In this document: one piece after another, positions 9,384 to 17,695 of the stretch
Layout of the letters: the number at the start of each line of letters is the position of its first letter
Position numbering within the stretch: position 1 is the stretch's first letter
Origin: Bhargavaea cecembensis
GTDB taxonomy: Bacteria; Bacillota; Bacilli; Bacillales_A; Planococcaceae
NCBI RefSeq assembly: GCF_001619585.1
Contig: NZ_LQNT01000011.1
Location: 1-64,000 of the forward strand
DNA: 64,000 bases
Direction: 5' to 3'
Notes under the pieces: model-generated
What the model saw: only the letters and a program-made list of their open reading frames with translations
Databases searched by the model: none
What the model was told of the DNA's origin: nothing
Program-made: the position numbers and the translations under genes

Positions 9384-9734
9384 TTAAAATTTCACCAGTC
9401 CGAGGCTGATTTCAAGTGCCTCTTCCACCTGCCGCATCATTTCTTCATCCAAATGCGTAATCTTGTCAGAAAGGCGGGATTTGTCAATTGTCCGGACTTG
9501 CTCAAGCAAGACGACGGAGTTTTTGTCCAATCCGTACCGTGCTGCATCGATTTCCACATGGGTGGGCAGTTTGGCTTTCTGTATCTGGGCCGTGATGGCT
9601 GCGACGATCACAGTGGGGCTGAACCGATTGCCGATATCGTTCTGAATAACCAGGACGGGTCGTTTCCCGCCCTGTTCAGAACCTTTCACCGGCGACAGAT
9701 CTGCAAAGAAAATGTCCCCGCGTTTTATGGCCAA
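9384..9734 (-). CDS. ndoA: EndoA/MazF-type mRNA endoribonuclease toxin
   Basis: This 116-residue protein is the MazF/PemK-family toxin NdoA, which in B. subtilis cleaves single-stranded mRNA at UACAU. The N-terminal [19 protein letters not shown] motif and PVLVIQND are conserved. It begins with TTG, 8 nt after GGAGG, and lies 15 nt downstream of its antitoxin. The pair sits between alr and rsbR, as in B. subtilis. Confidence 0.95.
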   Translation of the reverse strand: MAIKRGDIFFADLSPVKGSEQGGKRPVLVIQNDIGNRFSPTVIVAAITAQIQKAKLPTHVEIDAARYGLDKNSVVLLEQVRTIDKSRLSDKITHLDEEMMRQVEEALEISLGLVKF

Positions 9735-9749
9735 AATCTCATCCTCCGA

Positions 9750-10016
9750 TTACGAGTTGCGCCACGCGTGCTCCGCTTCGTATTCCGCGTACAAACATTC
9801 GGAAGCGATCGAAAGATTGATCTGCGACATCTCCACGTAGCCTTTGACGATGGCTTCCCGTATAAGATTTGGTTGTTCTTTCCGTGTCTTCCGGGTCGTC
9901 GTCAGATAGACGTACCCATCCTGTTCCGCCTGGTCGTAGGCAACGGAATCCCCATCACACTGAAGCATCCTCTTCGGGATCTTCACTACGACTTCTTTTG
10001 TCTCTTTCTCTGCCAC
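9750..10016 (-). CDS. ndoAI: EndoAI/MazE-type antitoxin
   Basis: I start this 88-residue antitoxin at the GTG at 10016 because GGAGG lies 8 nt upstream. An in-frame ATG at 10040 sits before that ribosome-binding site. The N-terminus (EVVVKIPKRML) is the strand of a ribbon-helix-helix domain. The C-terminal YVEMSQINLSIASECLY segment matches the toxin-binding part of B. subtilis NdoAI. The middle is quite divergent. A possible promoter with TATGAT at -10 lies between it and alr. Confidence 0.9.
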   Translation of the reverse strand: MAEKETKEVVVKIPKRMLQCDGDSVAYDQAEQDGYVYLTTTRKTRKEQPNLIREAIVKGYVEMSQINLSIASECLYAEYEAEHAWRNS

Positions 10017-10165
10017 AGCAAACACCTCCGACGCAGCCATTCAACAAATTTCTATCCCATCATACCATCGGATAGACCTGTTGAAAAGACACGTTCGGAA
10101 AGAATGCGACAAAATCCCTGCCGTCCGGGGCTGCATCTGTCGGATATTGTCGGGCCGTGTTGCGG

Positions 10166-11299
10166 TTAGTATTCCCCGAGTTCGTTCAAATAAACTCTCG
10201 GAATCCGCTTCGACAGGGTGACGACGACCTCGTATGGAATGGTCCCGAGCCGTTCCGCCCATTCATCCGGCCGGATCTCCTCCCCGCCCTGGCTTCCGAG
10301 CAGTACAACGGGTTCTCCGGGTGCCATTTCACGCGGCAGCCGGACCATGCACTGGTCCATGCAGATGCGGCCGACCACCGGACAGCGGCGTCCGCCGATC
10401 AGTACGTCCTGACCGCCCAGGCCCCTGAGAAGTCCGTCCGCGTAGCCGATCGGGAGCGTCCCGATCCACTCATCGCCCGACGCCCGGTAAGTCGCCCCGT
10501 AGCTGACGGTGTCACCCCGGCTGATCCTCTTCACATGGACGAGTTCAGTCGAAAGCGTCAGCGCCGGGCTGAGAGGGAATGGCAGCCGATCCCCGACAAA
10601 GCCGGACGGGGCAATGCCGTACATCGAGATGCCGAGGCGCACCGCATCGAACTTGCACTCAGGATGCATGAAGGCGGCCGCGCTGTTTGAAGCGTGCACG
10701 AGCCGCGGCCGCTCCGGAAGCATTGACACGGCTTCCCGGAATCCTGATGCCTGCTTTCTCCACACTTCATTGTCCGGCTCGTCTGCTGTCGCAAAATGGG
10801 TGAAGATCCCGTCAACCAGGATTTTTCCGGCCCTGGCGGTCTTGTGCATCCGGAGCAGGTCTTCACCGCTTCGGACGCCGAGCCGGCCCATCCCTGTGTC
10901 GACCTTCAGATGGACCCGGAGCGGACGTCTGAAATCAGGCGCATCGGCGGCCACCTCCTCCATCCAGGCCGGCGAGTCCGCAGTGATGATGATGTCCTTT
11001 TCCGCTGCGACACGCGCGAACGGAACAGGGGAGGCGCCCAGTAGCAGAATGTCTGCTTCCAGGCCCGCCTCCCTGAGTTCCACCGCTTCTTCCGGAGTGG
11101 CGACCGCGAGCATCAATGCCCCCGCTTCAAGCGCCGCCTCTGCAATCCGGACGGCGCCGTGGCCGTAGCCATCCGCCTTGACGACGGCGATCACGCCGGT
11201 GTCCGGACCGGCGATGCGCGCCGTGTTCCGGACATTTTCCCGGATCGCCTCCAGATCAACGGCCAACACTGTAGGCCGTCCCCAATTCATCTGTTCCAT
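10166..11299 (-). CDS. alr: Alanine racemase
   Basis: A PLP-dependent enzyme making D-alanine for peptidoglycan. The PLP lysine is in VVKADGYGHGA and the second catalytic base region is MYGIAP. ATG at 11299 follows GGAAGGGAG and gives 377 residues, close to the usual 380-390. An upstream ATG would add 25 residues not found in the family. It follows ydcC and precedes the ndo toxin-antitoxin genes. A second cell-wall D-Ala gene, ddl, lies at 24 kb. Confidence 0.95.
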   Translation of the reverse strand: MEQMNWGRPTVLAVDLEAIRENVRNTARIAGPDTGVIAVVKADGYGHGAVRIAEAALEAGALMLAVATPEEAVELREAGLEADILLLGASPVPFARVAAEKDIIITADSPAWMEEVAADAPDFRRPLRVHLKVDTGMGRLGVRSGEDLLRMHKTARAGKILVDGIFTHFATADEPDNEVWRKQASGFREAVSMLPERPRLVHASNSAAAFMHPECKFDAVRLGISMYGIAPSGFVGDRLPFPLSPALTLSTELVHVKRISRGDTVSYGATYRASGDEWIGTLPIGYADGLLRGLGGQDVLIGGRRCPVVGRICMDQCMVRLPREMAPGEPVVLLGSQGGEEIRPDEWAERLGTIPYEVVVTLSKRIPRVYLNELGEY

Positions 11300-11384
11300 T
11301 TCCCCGTTCTCCCTTCCGAGTTGCCGGATGTCTTTATCTTTTTCATTATCCGCCCGGAGGGAGAATACCGTCAATACACCAAGG

Positions 11385-12542
11385 TTACTTCTGTTCCGCT
11401 TCGATCATCGATGTTGCGACTTCCACCATTTCCTCTCGGGACAGGCCGTTCGAGGCGAGGAAGTAGGACACGCCGCCCTGCTCCCAGCTGACCGAGTTGT
11501 CTGTGATTGCACCGATTGTGAAGCCGAGGTGTGCCGGATCCCCTTCCGCGAATACCGGAACGAGCGCTTCCTGAGGAGACTTTGCCTGCTGCTGGACGAT
11601 GACAAACTCTTTTTCACCGCCATAAGTCAGGTAAACCCGCTTTTCTTGGCCGTTGCCGACAACTTCTTCCTCAAGCAGGTCGACGCCCTCCCATTTCAGC
11701 AGCGGATAGGATGTGCGGAATTCCTCACCATCCAATTCGGCACCCGCTTCTTCATCTCCTTCTTCCTTGCCTTCCTCATCCGATGCATCGTCCTGCTCTT
11801 CCGTGGTGCCTTCCTGCTCTTCATTGGTGCCTTCCTGGTCTTCGCCTTCAGCCTCTTCTTCCGAAGTTACGGCGTCATCCGCGGATCCTTCCGCGCCCTC
11901 CGTTGCCTTCGAATGCTTTTCTACCGCATAATCGCCGGCACCGCGCTCCGTGCCGAGAGAAATTTTCTCAAATGTGATTTTCATCTGTTCTTCTTTGTTT
12001 TCGTTCAGCACCGACACCTTCACAGGGAGGAGCGATTTCTTGTCGATGTGAATCCGCTGATAAGGGAGCATTTTCCGGTGGTTATTCCGGGTGACTGTCT
12101 CGAAGACGTACTCCTTGTCTTCTTCCTTCATCACCGCATCCTTGTCCGCCCGGATGTCTTCTGCAAGCGCACCGATCAGGTAAGCCTGGCTGTTTTTCTC
12201 CGGCCAGTCGCTCTGGAACTTGTACGTCTTTCCGATCGACGGCGTCACGACAAATACTCCATCCTTGTTGCGGAGAATCATCTGGGACTCCTTGGAGCCC
12301 TGCTGGGCCACATTGACCCGGTAGTAGTCCGGCTTCGTATGCCACACTTCCACGTCGTACAGCCTTGGCTCATCGCCGGTCTTGATCTCCATGACGGCAG
12401 TGAGTTCATAGCCTTTTGCATCCGTCCATTTACCGCTCAGCTTTTTCATAACGTCTTCCTTCGACTGTGACCCGCATGCTGCAAGCATTAAAGCGAGCAC
12501 GATGAGCATTCCTGCGAATATCCGGCTCCGCAATTCCTTCAC
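11385..12542 (-). CDS. ydcC: LolA-like lipoprotein YdcC with an acidic insert
   Basis: This 385-residue lipoprotein has a signal peptide with lipobox LMLAAC (lipid-modified Cys23). Its body resembles the LolA-like outer-membrane lipoprotein carrier fold found in B. subtilis YdcC, a sporulation-associated protein. Between about residues 212 and 275 there is a low-complexity Glu/Asp-rich insert with repeated EEQEGT/EEQDD motifs. I infer that it is an unfolded negatively charged loop outside the membrane. The gene sits between acpS and alr, as in B. subtilis. Confidence 0.88.
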   Translation of the reverse strand: MKELRSRIFAGMLIVLALMLAACGSQSKEDVMKKLSGKWTDAKGYELTAVMEIKTGDEPRLYDVEVWHTKPDYYRVNVAQQGSKESQMILRNKDGVFVVTPSIGKTYKFQSDWPEKNSQAYLIGALAEDIRADKDAVMKEEDKEYVFETVTRNNHRKMLPYQRIHIDKKSLLPVKVSVLNENKEEQMKITFEKISLGTERGAGDYAVEKHSKATEGAEGSADDAVTSEEEAEGEDQEGTNEEQEGTTEEQDDASDEEGKEEGDEEAGAELDGEEFRTSYPLLKWEGVDLLEEEVVGNGQEKRVYLTYGGEKEFVIVQQQAKSPQEALVPVFAEGDPAHLGFTIGAITDNSVSWEQGGVSYFLASNGLSREEMVEVATSMIEAEQK

Positions 12543-12591
12543 CCTTTCTCATTTCGCTCCTGTGGAACATCCTATGAGAGAGGGGCCGGGT

Positions 12592-12966
12592 TTATTCGGA
12601 CAGGGCTGCCGGGAATCCGGTGAGAACAACCTGGGCGGCTGCATACTCATGCGTATGGGTAATCGACACGAATCCCGGAGCAGGCTCGCCCCTGAAGTAA
12701 AGCACCGGCCTGCCTGTACCGTCCGGCAACACACTGATGTCACCGAATGCGCATGACGAACCGATACCGGTCCCAAGCGCTTTCGCAAACGCCTCCTTGG
12801 CAGCAAATCGCCCGGCGAGATACTCGGTCCGCCTGGTGCCGCCAAGTTGTTCATACCTCTCCAATTCTTCCCTGCCCAGGATCCTCCTGCGGAAACGGCT
12901 GTTCCGGGCGTCTGCCTGCCTGATTCTGTCCATTTCCACGATATCGAGCCCGATTCCGGTGATCAT
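12592..12966 (-). CDS. acpS: Holo-[acyl-carrier-protein] synthase
   Basis: AcpS transfers 4'-phosphopantetheine from CoA to ACP. The magnesium-binding GIGLDIVEMDRI motif and FAAKEAFAKALGTG are intact. The start ATG at 12966 follows GGGGAG and gives 124 residues, the normal size. A longer reading adds 10 residues without a better ribosome site. It is divergent from the rhomboid gene. Confidence 0.95.
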   Translation of the reverse strand: MITGIGLDIVEMDRIRQADARNSRFRRRILGREELERYEQLGGTRRTEYLAGRFAAKEAFAKALGTGIGSSCAFGDISVLPDGTGRPVLYFRGEPAPGFVSITHTHEYAAAQVVLTGFPAALSE

Positions 12967-13034
12967 CTGTTCTCCCCGCTTTCTGGACCGCGCCAAACGC
13001 GGTATACTGTTCTTATGTAAATTGAGGTGAAACC

Positions 13035-13646
13035 ATGTTTATCAGAATAGAAAGCTTCTCCGAGTACATCCGGTTCTACCCGGTCGTCTCGGCGCTGATC
13101 GCGATCAACGTGATCATCTACATCCTGACCATCCTTCCCGGCATCGGCGACCTGATCATGTTTTACGGCATGGGCATCAACCGGCTGATTGCGGCCGGCG
13201 ACTGGTGGCGCTTTATCACACCGATGTTCCTGCACGCGGGTCTCATGCATGTCCTTTTCAACATGTTCGCCCTGTTCCTGTTCGGTCCTGAGCTTGAACG
13301 GCTCGCCGGCAAGGTACGGTTCCTGAACCTGTTTTTCCTGGCAGGCCTGTTCGGCAACGTGGCCTCCTATTTCCTGCATGACGGCTCCTACGCCTATGTC
13401 GGCGCAAGCGGCGCCATTTATGGAATCTTCGGCGCGTTCGGTGCATTCCTTTACCAGACGAAAGGCGCGTTCCCCCAGATCCGCCAGATCATCCTTCCGA
13501 TCATCGTCATCAGCGTCATTATGACGTTCTTGACTCCGAACATTAATATCACTGCCCACCTGACGGGCCTGGCCGTCGGCTTCCTCGTCGGCCTCAGCTA
13601 CTTCCACCCGAAGAATATCACAAGCTGGCGCAAGAAGCGCCGCTGA
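13035..13646 (+). CDS. Rhomboid-family intramembrane serine protease (YdcA-like)
   Basis: This 203-residue membrane protein has about six hydrophobic helices. The catalytic serine lies in GASGAIYG and the catalytic histidine in ITAHLTGLAVG; the HAGLMHVLFNMFALF helix is also conserved. ATG follows GAGGTG at 6 nt. B. subtilis ydcA occupies the same position beside acpS. The substrate is unknown. Confidence 0.92.
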   Translation: MFIRIESFSEYIRFYPVVSALIAINVIIYILTILPGIGDLIMFYGMGINRLIAAGDWWRFITPMFLHAGLMHVLFNMFALFLFGPELERLAGKVRFLNLFFLAGLFGNVASYFLHDGSYAYVGASGAIYGIFGAFGAFLYQTKGAFPQIRQIILPIIVISVIMTFLTPNINITAHLTGLAVGFLVGLSYFHPKNITSWRKKRR

Positions 13647-13656
13647 AGTGCCTTTG

Positions 13657-13677
13657 CCCCGCATTGCGGGGTTTTTT
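13657..13677 (+). terminator. Intrinsic terminator after the rhomboid gene
   Basis: CCCCGCA TT GCGGGG forms a short GC-rich stem followed by six T. Confidence 0.88.
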
Positions 13678-13802
13678 CTTGCCCTCAGGGCCTTCCGGCT
13701 GAAATCCTCCTGTCTTATTCCCTACTTATCCGGTAGAATTAGATTGGTTTGTTCATGCCAGACACTTATATTCAACATGATTAATGGGGAGTGATTGATT
13801 CC

Positions 13803-14831
13803 GTGAGCTATCAACTTGGAATTTTGGATCAGAGTCCGGTATTTCCGGAGGCTTCTGCAGAACATGCCCTGCAGCAGACGGTACGGCTTGCTCGACATGC
13901 GGACGAGTGGGGATACAGCCGTTTCTGGGTGTCTGAGCACCATGACTCCCCGGATGTCGCTGGTTCGTCGCCGGAAGTGCTGATCTCCCATCTGTTGGCG
14001 CTAACCGAATCCATCCGGGTCGGATCGGGCGGCGTCATGCTCCAGCATTACAGCCCCTATAAGGTTGCAGAAAACTTCCATCTGATGTCCGCGCTTGCTC
14101 CGGGGAGGGTCGACCTCGGAGTCGGAAAGGCGCCCGGTGGCCTTCCTCTATCCACGAAGGCCCTTCAACACGGTACAGTCAATGACGGCACAGACTTTGA
14201 GAGCAGACTGAGCGATCTGATGCAGCTGATCCGGAATGACCTGCCCGGGAATCATCCGCTTGCAGGCGTCCGGGCAACCCCGGTCCCGTCGGAAATGCCT
14301 GATGTCCATTTGCTGTGCGCCAGCCCGGATAGCGCAAAACTTGCAGCCAGACTCGGAATCGGCTTTGTGTTCGCTTTGTTCATCAACAACAATCGCGGTG
14401 TTCTTGAAAAAGCGGCTGCCGCATACCGTGAACTTCATCCTGGCGGAACGTTTATCGCTGCCGTCCATGTTCTTGCAGCTCCCACGCAGGAAGAAGCCGA
14501 GGAACTTGCAGGGGACTATAAAATCATCAAAGTCCATCTTAAAAATGGCCGTTCGTTCACGGTGACGTCCGCCGAATCGGCCCATTCATTCGGCAGGCAG
14601 GCCGGCGTGCCTTATGAAGTTGAGGAGCTGGAGGCCGACATCATTGCAGGGACACCCGAATTTGTTAGGGAGGAATTGGCCCGGCTCCATGAGTCTCATC
14701 ACATTGATGAATTCATCCTCCATACGGCACTGCCGAGAGAAAAAGAGCGGTTCCGCTCCTTCCGGCTGCTCAGCCCGGCCTCGGTTGGTACAGCGGCCAC
14801 TTCCACAGAAAAATCTGAAACTTCCCGTTGA
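13803..14831 (+). CDS. Luciferase-like flavin-dependent oxidoreductase (MsnO8-type LLM class)
   Basis: This 342-residue TIM-barrel flavin oxidoreductase starts SYQLGILDQSPV, with SEHHDSPDVAGSSP and LGVGKAPGG typical of the bacterial-luciferase superfamily. I use the GTG at 13803, since the Shine-Dalgarno GGGGAG at 13786-13791 overlaps the earlier in-frame GTG. The substrate cannot be deduced. The gene belongs to the insertion between ydcA and ydbT, and its stop codon overlaps the promoter of the next operon. Confidence 0.85.
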   Translation: MSYQLGILDQSPVFPEASAEHALQQTVRLARHADEWGYSRFWVSEHHDSPDVAGSSPEVLISHLLALTESIRVGSGGVMLQHYSPYKVAENFHLMSALAPGRVDLGVGKAPGGLPLSTKALQHGTVNDGTDFESRLSDLMQLIRNDLPGNHPLAGVRATPVPSEMPDVHLLCASPDSAKLAARLGIGFVFALFINNNRGVLEKAAAAYRELHPGGTFIAAVHVLAAPTQEEAEELAGDYKIIKVHLKNGRSFTVTSAESAHSFGRQAGVPYEVEELEADIIAGTPEFVREELARLHESHHIDEFILHTALPREKERFRSFRLLSPASVGTAATSTEKSETSR

Positions 14832-14855
14832 CTTTGCCTTCTGCTCTGCTATACT
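14828..14855 (+). promoter_or_regulatory. Sigma-A promoter of the S-box operon
   Basis: TTGACT, a 16-nt spacer and TATACT overlap the stop of the preceding gene. They lie about 30 nt ahead of the SAM riboswitch. Confidence 0.85.
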
Positions 14856-14885
14856 GTTCCACAAGCTGAAAAATTCATAATGTTG

Positions 14886-15075
14886 TTTCTTATCAAGAGA
14901 GGTGGAGGGACTTGGCCCTGCGAAACCTCAGCAACCAGCAAACCGCGGTTTGTATGGTGCTAACTCCGGAAGGACGGATCCGTCCTGAAGATGAGAAAAC
15001 AGTCCGACAGCAGAGCGCGCATGCGCTTCGGTCAGGCTCTTCTCTCATTCTTTTAAATGGGAGAAGGGCCTTTTT
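14886..15075 (+). ncRNA. SAM-I (S-box) riboswitch with terminator
   Basis: The aptamer contains the S-box signatures CTTATCAAGAGAGGTGGAGG, GCGAAACCTCAGCAACC, TGGTGCTAACTCC and AGATGAGA, with the last able to close helix P1. The expression platform is a 14-bp stem at 15035-15070 (GGCTCTTC.../...GAAGGGCC) followed by TTTTTC. This is an OFF switch: high SAM should stop transcription. The 3' aptamer strand is followed by a GC-rich segment that could form the antiterminator. It precedes an FMN reductase/monooxygenase pair. Confidence 0.94.
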
Positions 15076-15167
15076 CAATTCCTCATCCTTTCCGGAAGTT
15101 TTTCAGCTGAAACATCTGCCTCACTATCTGTTTCATCAACTGATCTGTCAAAGAAAGGATGATTAAC

Positions 15168-15713
15168 ATGACCGAAATCGTCATCATCTCAGGCAGCCCG
15201 AGTGCTGCCTCCCGTTCAGAGCGAGTGCTCGGCTACCTGGGCGGGCTGCTTGAAGACAAACATTTTACCGTTACCCACCTGAGTGTGCGCGACATCCCTG
15301 CAGAAGTCCTCTTTTCCGCCGACTTCAGCCATCCGTCCGTGGCCGACGCAGCAACGAGGATCCGCAACGCGAAGGGAGTCATCGTCGGCTCCCCCGTTTA
15401 CAAGGCATCGTATTCCGGCGTTTTAAAAGCCTTTATCGATCTCCTGCCGCAGGATGTGCTGGAATCGACGCCCGTCCTGCCGCTCATGACCGGCGGCAGC
15501 CCGGCCCATCTGCTCGCCCTCGAATATGCGCTGAAGCCGCTTCTTTCTACACTGAAGGGGCATGCCCTCAAAGGGATTTACCTGACTGATGATGTGATCG
15601 ACAAGAACCTGGACATCCCGGTTCTTGACGGAGATTGCCTCAACCGTCTCGAGAAGCAGACCGCCTACTTTGCGGAGCTTGTCCGGAAGCAGTACAGCCA
15701 GACCCATGTCTGA
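15168..15713 (+). CDS. NADPH-dependent FMN reductase (SsuE/MsuE-like)
   Basis: This 181-residue flavodoxin-fold protein begins EIVIISGSPSAASRS, the FMN phosphate loop, and has GSPVYKASYSGVLKAFIDLLP, a signature of SsuE-like reductases. It is expected to supply reduced FMN to the monooxygenase encoded next. ATG at 15168 follows AAAGGATG. Expression is under the S-box riboswitch, so it should rise when SAM/methionine is low. This supports a role in freeing sulfur from an organosulfur compound. Confidence 0.9.
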   Translation: MTEIVIISGSPSAASRSERVLGYLGGLLEDKHFTVTHLSVRDIPAEVLFSADFSHPSVADAATRIRNAKGVIVGSPVYKASYSGVLKAFIDLLPQDVLESTPVLPLMTGGSPAHLLALEYALKPLLSTLKGHALKGIYLTDDVIDKNLDIPVLDGDCLNRLEKQTAYFAELVRKQYSQTHV

Positions 15714-15736
15714 GCAGGAAAGAAAGGATGAGGACC

Positions 15737-17116
15737 ATGCCGAAAAAACGCATTTACCTGAACGCTTTTGAGATGAACACACCGGGCCACCAGTCACCTG
15801 GCCTGTGGGCGCATCCGGATGACCAGTCCCACCGGTATAAGGACAGCGGCTACTGGATCGAGCTTGCACGCATCCTGGAGGAATCGAGATATGACGCCGT
15901 GTTCCTCGCCGACGTGCTCGGCACGTACGATGTCTACGGACAATCCCGCGATGCGGCAGTTCGCCAGGGCGCCCAATCTCCGGTCAACGATCCGACCCTT
16001 GTCGTCCCACTCATGGCTGCTGTCACGAACCATCTCGGTTTCGGCGTCACCGCATCCGTCAGCCACGAACATCCTTATACTTTTGCCCGACGCCTCTCGA
16101 CGCTAGACCACCTCACGAATGGCCGTGTCGGCTGGAACATCGTCACATCCTATCTGAAGAGTGCTGCGCTGAATATGGGACTGGACGGACAGGTATCCCA
16201 TGATGAGCGCTACGATATCGCGGAAGAATACCTGGAAGTGTGCTACAAGCTCTGGGAAGGCAGCTGGGAGGACGACGCAGTGAAAGTCGATAAGGTGAAC
16301 CGCGTCTATACGGACCCTTCGAAGGTGCACGACATCCGGCATGAAGGCAAGTATTTCAAGGTTCCGGGGGCACACCTTTCCGAGCCGTCCAAGCAGCGGA
16401 CACCGGTGCTGTTCCAGGCAGGCGCATCCTCAAAAGGCCGTGCGTTCGCCGGCAGGCACACCGAACTCGCCTTTATCGGCGCACCTACGAAAAACGCGGC
16501 CAGGCAGACCGTCACGAGGCTGCGGGAAGCGGCAGCGGACGCCGGACGCAATCCAGATGAAATCAAGATTCTGACACTCATCACGCCGGTTATCGGACGG
16601 ACCGAGGAAGAAGCACGCGCAAAATTCGAAGAGTATCAGTCCTACATCTCTGACGAGGGCGCACTGGCCCTGTTCGGCGGCTGGACCGGCGTGGATCTGT
16701 CGGGGGCCGATTTGGATGCCGGTGTTGACTATGTCGAGAACGACGCCATCCGCTCCACGCTCGAGACCTTCACGAAAATTGACCCGGAACGCAACTGGAC
16801 AATTCGCGAGATCATCAAGTCGATCGGCGTCGGAGGTATGGGCACCGCGGTCGTCGGCACACCGGAACAGGTTGCGGATGAGCTCGAGTCCTGGGCCGAT
16901 GAGACCGGCGTCGACGGCTTTAACATCGCATATGCCCTCGCGCACAAAACGTTCAAGGAATTCGGTGAGTGGGTCATCCCGATCCTCCAGGAGCGCGGCC
17001 GCGTGCCAAAAGGATATGAAGGCACTTCTCTCCGCGACAATCTGTTCGGCAACGGCGACCGCCTTCCCGAACACCATCCGGGCAAGCAATTCAGCCTGAA
17101 GCCGGAAACCATCTGA
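15737..17116 (+). CDS. FMNH2-dependent monooxygenase, NtaA/SnaA/DszA (SoxA) family
   Basis: This 459-residue protein belongs to the NtaA/SnaA/DszA group of luciferase-like monooxygenases. The pattern KKRIYLNAFEMNTPGHQS, FLADVLGTYDVYG and NGRVGWNIVTS is clear. These enzymes use FMNH2 from a partner reductase, here the gene 23 nt upstream. Known members attack nitrilotriacetate, dibenzothiophene sulfone or other organosulfur compounds. The S-box upstream points to a sulfur source, but the exact substrate is inference. I chose the ATG at 15737; an ATG three codons upstream is also possible. A strong terminator follows. Confidence 0.9.
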   Translation: MPKKRIYLNAFEMNTPGHQSPGLWAHPDDQSHRYKDSGYWIELARILEESRYDAVFLADVLGTYDVYGQSRDAAVRQGAQSPVNDPTLVVPLMAAVTNHLGFGVTASVSHEHPYTFARRLSTLDHLTNGRVGWNIVTSYLKSAALNMGLDGQVSHDERYDIAEEYLEVCYKLWEGSWEDDAVKVDKVNRVYTDPSKVHDIRHEGKYFKVPGAHLSEPSKQRTPVLFQAGASSKGRAFAGRHTELAFIGAPTKNAARQTVTRLREAAADAGRNPDEIKILTLITPVIGRTEEEARAKFEEYQSYISDEGALALFGGWTGVDLSGADLDAGVDYVENDAIRSTLETFTKIDPERNWTIREIIKSIGVGGMGTAVVGTPEQVADELESWADETGVDGFNIAYALAHKTFKEFGEWVIPILQERGRVPKGYEGTSLRDNLFGNGDRLPEHHPGKQFSLKPETI

Positions 17117-17123
17117 CCATAGC

Positions 17124-17157
17124 AAAGCCCCGAAACCGCATCCGGTTCGGGGCTTTT
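17124..17157 (+). terminator. Terminator between the S-box operon and the DinB-family gene
   Basis: AAAGCCCCGAA/TTCGGGGCTTT is an 11-bp stem extended by ACCG/CGGT and followed by T. The A run on the left lets it also serve the convergent DinB-family gene. Confidence 0.9.
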
Positions 17158-17159
17158 TA

Positions 17160-17636
17160 TCATTCATCGGCACGGATCCGTTTCCGCATCTGGCGGATGG
17201 TCTCCAGATGGAGGGCTTCATGATAAAACGAGAACAGCAGTGTCTCGCCGGCCATGCGGAACGTGAGGCCCATCCTGTTTGTAAACGGTTCGGGAAGCGG
17301 CTCGTCCAGCCGGCCGGCCCGCAGTTTCTGCAGCCGGTCCGTCTGGGTATCGAGCGCTTCCCGGATCTCGACCAGCGTCGGTGGTGCCCCGGCCCAGTCC
17401 GAAGGCTTCGTGCCCGCGGAAAAATAAGACCTGTATTTCTCAGGAAGCTCCATTTCCTCGCCCGCCACTTCCAGGGCGAGCCGTTCCTGAATGAACAGGA
17501 TATGTCCAAAATTCCAGTGGATGTTGTTGCGATATCCGGCCGGGACAATCCCCGTGATTTCCTCGGGTGTATCGTCCAGGCACTTGAGCGTCAGTTCTCG
17601 GACCGTCTGCATATGGCGGAATATCAGATCTTCCAA
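17160..17636 (-). CDS. DinB-family protein
   Basis: This 158-residue four-helix protein matches the DinB/YfiT superfamily. Metal-ligand histidines are likely in NNIHWNFGHILF and in FYHEALHLETI near the C-terminus. Members are often metal-dependent thiol transferases, but this one has no firm function. It starts at TTG, 5 nt after GGAGGGG. It belongs to the insertion absent from the B. subtilis ydbT-ydcA interval. Confidence 0.85.
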   Translation of the reverse strand: MEDLIFRHMQTVRELTLKCLDDTPEEITGIVPAGYRNNIHWNFGHILFIQERLALEVAGEEMELPEKYRSYFSAGTKPSDWAGAPPTLVEIREALDTQTDRLQKLRAGRLDEPLPEPFTNRMGLTFRMAGETLLFSFYHEALHLETIRQMRKRIRADE

Positions 17637-17654
17637 CCGGACCCCTCCTGTCAG

Positions 17655-17682
17655 AAAAGGCCGCCCGGATCAGGGGCGGCCT
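17655..17682 (-). terminator. Terminator after the ydbT-like gene
   Basis: The minus strand has AGGCCGCCC/GGGCGGCCT, a 9-bp GC-rich stem followed by TTTTC. Confidence 0.88.
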
Positions 17683-17695
17683 GTCTGTATGGGTT

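Noticed and set aside
11178-12470. A 430-codon open frame on the plus strand
   Set aside because: It is antisense to ydcC and alr and has no plausible start signal or domain.
13791-13802. GTG at 13791 as start of the luciferase-like gene
   Set aside because: The best Shine-Dalgarno overlaps this codon; the GTG at 13803 has normal spacing.
13803-17636. Mobile element carrying the insertion between ydcA and ydbT
   Set aside because: No transposase, integrase, terminal repeats or target duplications are visible; ordinary gene-order change is enough.
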